Below are positions 14,575-20,638 of a DNA stretch of 26,690 nt, in pieces. This DNA comes from Deltaproteobacteria bacterium (GTDB taxonomy: Bacteria > Desulfobacterota > Desulfarculia > Adiutricales > Adiutricaceae), in assembly GCA_031279155.1 (NCBI GenBank), contig JAITJB010000182.1:1-26690 (forward strand). Reading direction: 5' to 3'. Both the position numbers and the translations under genes were made by a program. Each line of letters opens with the position of its first letter. Position 1 is the first letter of the stretch. The notes beneath the pieces were generated by a model. The model made no database searches. It was not told the origin of the DNA and saw nothing but the letters and a program-made list of their open reading frames with translations.

Positions 14575-15366
14575 ATGAGCAGCGGTAAGAATTTGCCGGA
14601 ACAACCCATAGTCCAAGTGCGGGAATTACTGTTTGGCGCCCAACTAAAGGACATGGAGATGCGGTTTCGGCGGCAGGAAGAACGCCTTTTAAGGGAGATA
14701 GGCGAGGTTAAGGAGTCATTGAGGAGTCGCTTAGATTCCTTGGAAAATTATATGAAAAGCGAGGTTGGTTCTCTCTTAGGTCGTCTTAAGGAAGAGCGCG
14801 ACGAGCGCGAAGCGGTCATCAAAAATGAACAGCGCGATCGCCACGAGGAAGTCAAGGCCGAAACCCGCGAGCGCACCGAACAGATGGCTGCCGATCGCCG
14901 GGAGTTCCACGAGACCATGGGTAAAGAGCTACGGGAGCGCTCTGACGCCGATGCTAAGATAATCGCCGAACTTACGGCGGCCAACGAAAACTTTGAGCGC
15001 CGGGCCACCAAACTGGGCGCGACCATTGATTCTCTGGAGTGGACCTTAAGGGAATTGATTAAGAAGGAAAATAGCGAGATCAACGATAAAATCGACTCTA
15101 AGCACAACGAGGCCGTCAACGTCGTTGAGAAGACCAATTCCCAGATCCGTTCGGACATGGTCTATCGCACAGCTTTTTCGACCATGCTGACCGAAATGGT
15201 TTCTAGTCTCTCTAAGCCCTGGAATATCGATATCTCTCCGGTGCCTGAAAACGATTATTACGAAACCGAGGCCGATGCTGGCGGTCGGGACATGTCCCCG
15301 GAAGGCCAGAGCGACAATCAGGCTAACCAAGATAACCAAGGGGAGCAAAGCCAAGAGGGCTGGTAA
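14575..15366 (+). CDS. Coiled-coil protein of a GTPase/OmpA module
   Basis: A 263-residue soluble protein with an AGGAGG site. After IVQVRELLFGAQLKDMEMRF, residues ~25-190 are almost continuous charged heptad-like sequence (Glu/Arg/Lys-rich, few Gly or Pro), predicting a long coiled coil or helical rod. A short conserved-looking segment, YRTAFSTMLTEMVSSLSKPW, follows near residue 200. The C-terminal ~40 residues are acidic, Asn/Gln-rich and likely disordered. There is no signal peptide or membrane segment. From memory, similar proteins beginning with an RELLFG motif occur upstream of OmpA-domain proteins in deltaproteobacteria and cyanobacteria. No biochemical function is known to me; a scaffold for the neighbouring membrane protein is an inference from context. 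Its stop lies 74 nt before the next start. Confidence 0.8.
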   Translation: MSSGKNLPEQPIVQVRELLFGAQLKDMEMRFRRQEERLLREIGEVKESLRSRLDSLENYMKSEVGSLLGRLKEERDEREAVIKNEQRDRHEEVKAETRERTEQMAADRREFHETMGKELRERSDADAKIIAELTAANENFERRATKLGATIDSLEWTLRELIKKENSEINDKIDSKHNEAVNVVEKTNSQIRSDMVYRTAFSTMLTEMVSSLSKPWNIDISPVPENDYYETEADAGGRDMSPEGQSDNQANQDNQGEQSQEGW

Positions 15367-15440
15367 ACCACTGTGGCCCACGATTTTTTTAATAAGTCGT
15401 GGCCCTCGGAACGACCGTTTGGCCGGTCAATATTGAGACT

Positions 15441-18400
15441 ATGGGTATTTTATCCAAATTATTTTCTAAAAATCGCCGACCCCCCTCAGAGGCTCTCGAT
15501 GAAGTGGCTAAAGCGGGTCCGGATCTTTCGGAGCCGTTGGTCGCCTTGAGCGGTGAATTTGAGGCCGATCCCCTTTCGGCCTCCGATGACTTTGAGGAAA
15601 ATTTAGGGGCCGACCATCCGGACGGCCTTAAGGAGGGTTCGGGCGAATTTATCCCAAAAATATTAACCGCCAATTTTGATGATTTAAACCATGATGGTTT
15701 AGGGAATGTTGATTTAGACAATGACGATTTAGGTCATGTTGATTTAGGTCATGACGACTTAGACCATGATGACGTAAACAATCCTGCCTTGGATCTACAT
15801 CAAACCGATAGTGATTTGGCGGGTCAAGAATCTAACCCAAATTCCAAAATCATTGTCCTAACCGCTTCGGAACTAAACCAACTGCCAGAATTAGAAGATC
15901 AATTAGAAGAGCATCAAAGCCAAGAAGATCAAGGAGATCAAAAAGCTCAAGAAGCTCAAGAAGATAAAGAGGCTCAAGAAGAAGAGCAGGAAGTCCAAGA
16001 AACCCAAGAAGCCCAAGAAGATAAAGAAGCTCAAGAAGAAGAGCAGGGAGAGGCGCGACAATCCAATCTTGAGGAGGATTTAGAAGAGGTAGCTAAGCTA
16101 AATGGCGATGGAGCAGAGCAAGAAGACGAAGACACGCCGGTCATCTCGCGGGCCGAAGAGATTGCCGCCAAAAAACAAGCCTTCGAGGAGCAGCTCTTAG
16201 ACGATCTCGATTCCCTTCTTTATCCCACATCTGGCATTAGCTTTTTAGAAGATCTCGGCTTCAAGGGCCCGGAGGCTGGTGAAAACTACGCGGCCCCCGG
16301 CTATATTCCCTTAGGTACGGCCTCGTCTGACGATCTCGACGATGAGGCTAGTGAAGCCGGAAATAACCCTCAAGATGGCAAAAGCTCTGAAGAGATCAAA
16401 AGCTCAGAAGATTTAAGCGGCCCTCAGCACTTAGAAGCAAACGGCCCAGAGGCGACAGCTGAGGCGCTCCCTTCTAAGCCTGATAATGTTGAAGCTAAAG
16501 AATCTTCTGGCCATAAGAGTTCTTTTAGCGAGGCCGATTTTTTAGATGACCTCGATAGCCTTCTGGAAGGCACTGAGCCGCCCTCTAGCAAGTCTTCTCA
16601 ATCTTCGCCAGATTCCCAAGCTTCGCATTTAGCGGCCTCTACTTCCCAGCCAGGTCAATTCGCTCAATTTGCTCAAGATCAAGCTAGGCCTACGTCAGAA
16701 CTAGATAGCCCAGATCTCTGGCCGCCTCTACCTGAACCTGACAGCGAGATGGATGTCCTTAGGAAGCTTTTGATGGAGCGTGAGCTGAGCCAATTGTCCT
16801 TCTTCGCCAAGCTTCTAACCGATCCCAACCAACAAGCTCATTTTATGAGTCAGGTAATTACCGAGGCTCTCTTACTTAGGAGCCAGCGCGACGATAAGCT
16901 CAATACTGTCTTGGGACCCACGGTTGAGAGAATTTTTACGGCCTCAGTCAGGCGCAACCCGGAAAACCTAGCCAACAAGATATTCCCGGTCATCGGTCCG
17001 GCCATCAGGCGGTCGATTTCTGAAACCTTTATGAGCATGCTCCAGGACATCAATTCGACCCTGGAGATGAGTTTATCGCTTAAAGGCCTTAAGTGGCGCT
17101 TAGAAGCCTTAAGAGCCAGAAAACCCTTTAGTGAGATTGTGCTTTTGCACACTCTTTTGTACCACGTCGAAGAAATCTATCTTATCCACGCCGGTAGCGG
17201 CCTGGTTTTAGACCACCTGGTCTATGAGGGCGGGGAATCGCGGGACGCCGATCTGGTGGCCGGCATGTTTACGGCCATCCAAGATTTTGTTAAAGATAGT
17301 TTTTCCGTGGCCCGGGGCGACAACTTAGATAACCTAAGATTTGGCGATAGGACCATTTTTTTGCGTAGGGCCGATCCGGTCTACATGGCGGCCATCGTTC
17401 GAGGTAATCCCCCGGCCTCCTTAACCCAAGATCTCCAAGAAGCTTTGGAGTTGATGGTCGTGGAATGCGCCGAAGCTTTAGATAACTTTAGCGGCGACGT
17501 TGAGCCTTTTCAAAGGGCTAGGAGATTTTTTGAGGACTTTTTAAAGGTCCGCTACCAGGACACCAGTAAAAAGCCCCCTTTAAGTTTAAGGCTCTTGCCG
17601 CTTATTATCATTTTTTTACTGGCCTTTTTCTTAGTGACCAATATGGTCAGTAATCGACTCCAGGAAAACTTCCAAGATAAAATTGCCGTTCAAGCCAAGG
17701 CTCTGGAGGCGGCCAAAGCCCTATCCGCTCAGGCCGATGAGGCCCGCTTCGAGCGAGCCTTAGGCATTTTAAAATCCGAGCCCGGCTTAGTGGTTACCAC
17801 GGTGACCAAAGATTCTGACGGCATACTTACCGTCGTGGTCCTGCGCGATAACCTAGCCCGCGATCCCGACGAAATTTTAATTGATGAGGGCGCAATTGAT
17901 CCCAAGCGCATAAGGGTTATTAGCCGGCCCTACGTGTCTTTAGACGGGAACATCGTCACCCAAAGGCTCGATGACATAATCGATCCTCTGCCGACGGTTA
18001 AGATGACCTTCGATAGCGAAGAAGGGCTTTTAACTCTTTCCGGTAGCGCCCCATTGGGTTGGATTTTGGAGGCTAGAGACAAAGCCCTGACCATTCCCGG
18101 GGTCCTTAAGCTCGATACGTCACTACTTACCGACCCCCGGACCATGGCCATGGAATCGTTGGTGGCGGCCATAAATGGGGTGGTTATCCATTTTCCGACC
18201 AATAAAGACGAGCCTGTCCCCGAGGATCGGGAACTGTTAGTTATGGCCGTGGATAATATTTCTCAGCTGGAAAAATTGGCTAGCGAGATGCAGATGAGCG
18301 TAACGCTAATAATCTATGGTCACGCTGACGCCACCGGGCAAGATCGCCGAAATTTTGAACTCAGCGAACAAAGGGCTAAAGTAGTGGCGGCCATGCTTTA

Positions 18401-18569
18401 CGCCCGGGGATCGTCTATTCCCATCGTCAATTACGGCTTAGGCAGCCAGTTCTCCTCTGGTGTTGGTGAAGAGGGTAAGCCCGCCGTAGAAGATCCTGAG
18501 AGCCGCAAAATTGAGCTCAGGGTTAAGGTCACCCAAGGTCAATATGTAAGTTCAGATCAGGCCTTCTAA
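15441..18569 (+). CDS. Long membrane protein with roadblock/longin-like region and OmpA domain
   Basis: About 1042 residues from ATG 15441 (MGILSKLFSK); a GTG 42 nt upstream is possible but adds nothing recognisable. Order: acidic low-complexity region (~40-430) with repeats of D-L-x-H-D-D and Q-E-A-Q-E-D-K-E and two copies of LDDLDSLL; a helical region; residues ~564-680 (EIVLLHTLLYHVEEIYLIHAGSGLVLDHLV to IRGNPPASL) resembling a roadblock/longin-type alpha/beta domain; one transmembrane helix LPLIIIFLLAFFLVTNMV (~718-738); two BON-like beta-alpha segments (~765-895); and a C-terminal OmpA domain (~916-1042) with GHADATGQDRRNFELSEQRAKVV, the diaminopimelate-binding helix region. Topology should be N-in, C-periplasmic and peptidoglycan-bound. 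Roadblock/longin folds are known docking platforms for Ras-like GTPases (as MglB for MglA), and such a GTPase is encoded next. The assignment of that fold here is by eye. Confidence 0.82.
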   Translation: MGILSKLFSKNRRPPSEALDEVAKAGPDLSEPLVALSGEFEADPLSASDDFEENLGADHPDGLKEGSGEFIPKILTANFDDLNHDGLGNVDLDNDDLGHVDLGHDDLDHDDVNNPALDLHQTDSDLAGQESNPNSKIIVLTASELNQLPELEDQLEEHQSQEDQGDQKAQEAQEDKEAQEEEQEVQETQEAQEDKEAQEEEQGEARQSNLEEDLEEVAKLNGDGAEQEDEDTPVISRAEEIAAKKQAFEEQLLDDLDSLLYPTSGISFLEDLGFKGPEAGENYAAPGYIPLGTASSDDLDDEASEAGNNPQDGKSSEEIKSSEDLSGPQHLEANGPEATAEALPSKPDNVEAKESSGHKSSFSEADFLDDLDSLLEGTEPPSSKSSQSSPDSQASHLAASTSQPGQFAQFAQDQARPTSELDSPDLWPPLPEPDSEMDVLRKLLMERELSQLSFFAKLLTDPNQQAHFMSQVITEALLLRSQRDDKLNTVLGPTVERIFTASVRRNPENLANKIFPVIGPAIRRSISETFMSMLQDINSTLEMSLSLKGLKWRLEALRARKPFSEIVLLHTLLYHVEEIYLIHAGSGLVLDHLVYEGGESRDADLVAGMFTAIQDFVKDSFSVARGDNLDNLRFGDRTIFLRRADPVYMAAIVRGNPPASLTQDLQEALELMVVECAEALDNFSGDVEPFQRARRFFEDFLKVRYQDTSKKPPLSLRLLPLIIIFLLAFFLVTNMVSNRLQENFQDKIAVQAKALEAAKALSAQADEARFERALGILKSEPGLVVTTVTKDSDGILTVVVLRDNLARDPDEILIDEGAIDPKRIRVISRPYVSLDGNIVTQRLDDIIDPLPTVKMTFDSEEGLLTLSGSAPLGWILEARDKALTIPGVLKLDTSLLTDPRTMAMESLVAAINGVVIHFPTNKDEPVPEDRELLVMAVDNISQLEKLASEMQMSVTLIIYGHADATGQDRRNFELSEQRAKVVAAMLYARGSSIPIVNYGLGSQFSSGVGEEGKPAVEDPESRKIELRVKVTQGQYVSSDQAF
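15690..16060 (+). repeat. In-gene acidic tandem repeats
   Basis: Two repeat tracts lie in the OmpA-protein gene. The first (~15700-15782) has ~15-30 bp units around GATTTAGGTCATG coding D-L-G-H-V-D type repeats. The second (~15940-16050) has a duplicated block around GAAGATAAAGA.GCTCAAGAAG coding Q-E-A-Q-E-D-K-E-A-Q-E-E-E-Q, present twice. Both lie in the disordered acidic cytosolic part. Confidence 0.75.
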
Positions 18570-18633
18570 CACGCCCCAAGATAGGCTACATAGGGGATTA
18601 AAGAAAATTCACTCAATAATGCAGGCGTCTGTC

Positions 18634-18662
18634 TAGACATTACTATGAAAGTCAGGTAAAAT
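18634..18662 (+). promoter_or_regulatory. Candidate promoter of the GTPase/GGDEF pair
   Basis: TAGACA (18634-18639), 17-bp spacer, TAAAAT (18657-18662). The extended context TCTAGACAT and GGTAAA matches the proposed thiD promoter. It predicts an ~240-nt leader before the GTPase start. Confidence 0.5.
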
Positions 18663-18665
18663 CTG

Positions 18666-18713
18666 GCAACCGACTAGAAATCGCCCAAACCGGGCCGTCG
18701 GTGATTTGCTTTT
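18666..18713 (+). terminator. Nested hairpin plus TTTT, terminator or attenuator
   Basis: GCAA and CCGAC (from 18666) pair with GTCGG and TTGC (ending 18709), enclosing GCCC-aaacc-GGGC. TTTT follows. It could terminate the OmpA transcript, or act as an attenuator in the GTPase leader, because it begins almost at the predicted start site. AAATC/GATTT inside it offers a competing pairing. Confidence 0.4.
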
Positions 18714-18907
18714 CATTTCAAGCCTCAGTGTGAGTTTTGTTTTAATTTGCAAAAACCGTTTATCGGAATACGCGATTATCTCAAAGGGCTGTAGCCATAA
18801 TTTTCCGAAACTCAGGCTTTTTGCAGGTCGATCCGTTTTGGCTCTTTCAGGCTCGCGCCCACAATTGCCGTACCCAGGTCACCAGATTTTTCTTTTGGTA
18901 ATTTCAA

Positions 18908-19420
18908 ATGATTAATAAAAAAATTTGCATGCTTGGCTCATTTTCTGTGGGAAAAACTGCTTTGGTTCGGCAGTACGTGAGTTCTATTTTCTCTGATACT
19001 TATCTTTCTACAGTTGGAGTTAAGATTAGTAAAAAGACTATTACTGTCAAGGACCATGAGTTGAATCTCCTACTTTGGGATATGGAAGGCCAAGATAACT
19101 ATAGCTTGGTCAATATGTCATATCTGAGAGGGGCCCATGGTCTGTTGTTCGTAGTCGACGGTACTCGGGGCGAGACTCTGACGGTGGCCCTCAAATTGAG
19201 GGTTGAATCGATGAAGATTTTGGGCTCAGCTATACCCAGCATCTTTATTATCAACAAAACTGACTTAGAGCACGAGTGGGAAATTAGCGAAAAAGTTTTG
19301 ACCTCACTGGAAGCCAAGGGCGTTGTCGTCTACAAGACCAGCGCTAAAACCGGCCTAAATGTTGAGAAGATATTCGTAGCTTTAGCCGAGGCTATGGTCG
19401 AGAAAAAATCCGACCAATAG
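18908..19420 (+). CDS. Small Ras/Rab-like GTPase
   Basis: A 170-residue P-loop GTPase consisting of little more than the G domain. Motifs are G1 GSFSVGKTAL, a Rab-like switch I (TYLSTVGVKI, with the G2 Thr), G3 WDMEGQD, G4 NKTD and G5 TSAKTG. The G3 Gln equivalent to Ras Gln61 is present; the usual A of DTAGQ is Glu here. There is no C-terminal cysteine for prenylation and no membrane segment, so membrane recruitment would need a partner, plausibly the roadblock/longin-like region of the upstream OmpA protein. No strong ribosome-binding site is seen. Bacterial relatives include MglA (cell polarity) and uncharacterised Rab-like proteins; this one looks closer to Rab than to MglA by its switch I. 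The role in this cell is inferred only from context. Confidence 0.93.
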   Translation: MINKKICMLGSFSVGKTALVRQYVSSIFSDTYLSTVGVKISKKTITVKDHELNLLLWDMEGQDNYSLVNMSYLRGAHGLLFVVDGTRGETLTVALKLRVESMKILGSAIPSIFIINKTDLEHEWEISEKVLTSLEAKGVVVYKTSAKTGLNVEKIFVALAEAMVEKKSDQ

Positions 19421-19511
19421 CCGGGAAGTTTATTTTTCTTGGGCCTATTGGTCTTTAAGAAAAATATAGGGGCTAGTGTTAATTTTGATGACCCGGCTAT
19501 TGTCCTAGTTG

Positions 19512-20516
19512 ATGATGGTGGGCTTACTTTTTTTGGAGTCGCCTGTGGATGATTCGCTCGGCCTGAAATTTCTTTGCAGCTTGGAATTCGCCCTTCTAAG
19601 GCGCGTACGACCCATGTCTTACGAGCTGTACGGCCTAGTGCCCACTTTTTATCCTGTTCTCTTTCCGCCCAATCCTGATGGCTCTCAATGCTGTACTCCT
19701 TGGGATTTTTCATCGATGTTGGAATACTTCCTCTTGGATGCCGAAGACTTCTTTGAGAACTCCCCGGAAATCGGCGAGAAGGTCGGCTCAGGCATCTGGC
19801 TGGAGCCAAACCCCAAGACGAACGAAGAGATGCCTTTAGTGGCCAAGGCCGTCCAGCTGGAAGGCCAACAGGTCATCACTATTCAGGTAATTAAGGAAGA
19901 GTACGCCGAAAGGGTCCGCATCCTGCGCAAAGCCCGCTTAGAGCTCATGGAGCGCCGTAAGATATCTAACGCTCTAAATTCTTTTAAGAAAAAAGCTCTT
20001 TTTGACGCCATGACCAAGCTTTACAATCGCGGCAGCTTTATGGAGATCCTCCAGGAGCAGGTTGAAAAGTTTGGGGCCTTTACCCCGACTATGGCTCTTT
20101 TTATTATTGATGTTGATAATTTTAAGAAAGTAAACGACACTTTGGGACATTTGGTCGGAGATTCTGTGCTGACCCAAGTAGCCGAGATCCTTAAGACCTC
20201 CTTAAGAAAGAACGACTATCCGGCCAGGTTTGGCGGCGATGAATTTACCGTAGTTGCCCCTGACACCAATACGGAGCAATCCCACAAGTTGGCGGAAAAG
20301 CTCAGGCACCGCATCCAGAGTCACCAGTTTAATACCGGCGAAATCCCCGTGACTATAAGTGTAGGCTATACTACTTATAGATTAGGTGAAACGGTTCAAA
20401 ATTTTATCAGGCGAGCCGATAAAGCCCTCTACGACGCCAAGCAGATGGGCCGCAACGTGGTCTGCTTCCGCGATCCCTGGTTTATCGACGACGAAGAGGT
20501 CAACGCAACCGCCTAG
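19512..20516 (+). CDS. GGDEF-domain diguanylate cyclase with PAS-like sensor region
   Basis: About 334 residues. The C-terminal GGDEF domain (~165-325) has DAMTKLYNRGSF, the metal-binding FIIDVDNFKKVNDTLGH and the active-site loop RFGGDEF, all intact, so it should make cyclic di-GMP from GTP. No RxxD inhibitory site is evident before it. Residues ~1-130 look like a divergent PAS-like sensor with a helical linker (EEYAERVRILRKARLELMERRKI). The start is uncertain: ATG 19512 has no ribosome-binding site, and the frame upstream (19439-19534) encodes a matching PAS-like strand, DDPAIVLVDDGGLTF, in another frame, suggesting a frameshift at a run of seven T. The gene follows the GTPase by 91 nt and ends before a strong terminator. 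Confidence 0.88.
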   Translation: MMVGLLFLESPVDDSLGLKFLCSLEFALLRRVRPMSYELYGLVPTFYPVLFPPNPDGSQCCTPWDFSSMLEYFLLDAEDFFENSPEIGEKVGSGIWLEPNPKTNEEMPLVAKAVQLEGQQVITIQVIKEEYAERVRILRKARLELMERRKISNALNSFKKKALFDAMTKLYNRGSFMEILQEQVEKFGAFTPTMALFIIDVDNFKKVNDTLGHLVGDSVLTQVAEILKTSLRKNDYPARFGGDEFTVVAPDTNTEQSHKLAEKLRHRIQSHQFNTGEIPVTISVGYTTYRLGETVQNFIRRADKALYDAKQMGRNVVCFRDPWFIDDEEVNATA

Positions 20517-20531
20517 CTTAAGAGCAGCGTT

Positions 20532-20583
20532 CGCGAGATCGCGAGATCACGAGATTACGAGCTCGCGAGACTACGAGATTACG
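20532..20583. repeat. 8-bp tandem repeat, six units
   Basis: Units CGCGAGAT, CGCGAGAT, CACGAGAT, TACGAGCT, CGCGAGAC and TACGAGAT follow one another without gaps from 20532 to 20579, then TACG. They lie between the GGDEF stop and the terminator. Confidence 0.85.
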
Positions 20584-20638
20584 AAAATAAACCCCACAAA
20601 AAAACCGCGAAACGCGGTTTTTTTGTGGGGTTTATTTT
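20584..20638. terminator. Bidirectional intrinsic terminator, perfect 26-bp stem
   Basis: A perfect inverted repeat: arm 20584-20609, loop AAA, arm 20613-20638. The core is CCGCG-aaa-CGCGG flanked by A7/T7, then CCCCAC/GTGGGG and AAAATAAA/TTTATTTT, so each strand ends in a T-rich tail. It serves both the rightward GGDEF gene and the leftward recG. The recG stop codon (20632-20634) lies inside the stem. Confidence 0.93.

Larger units (their letters stand above)
18570..18907. other. Intergenic region, 338 bp, with promoter and hairpin
   Basis: The region holds a second promoter of the TAGACA type and a nested hairpin followed by TTTT. The rest (18714-18907) shows nothing I can name. A 69-residue open frame at 18706-18915 has no ribosome-binding site or family features and is treated as chance. 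Confidence 0.6.

Noticed and set aside
18706..18915. 69-residue open frame before the GTPase
   Set aside because: No ribosome-binding site or recognisable domain; it overlaps the GTPase start.
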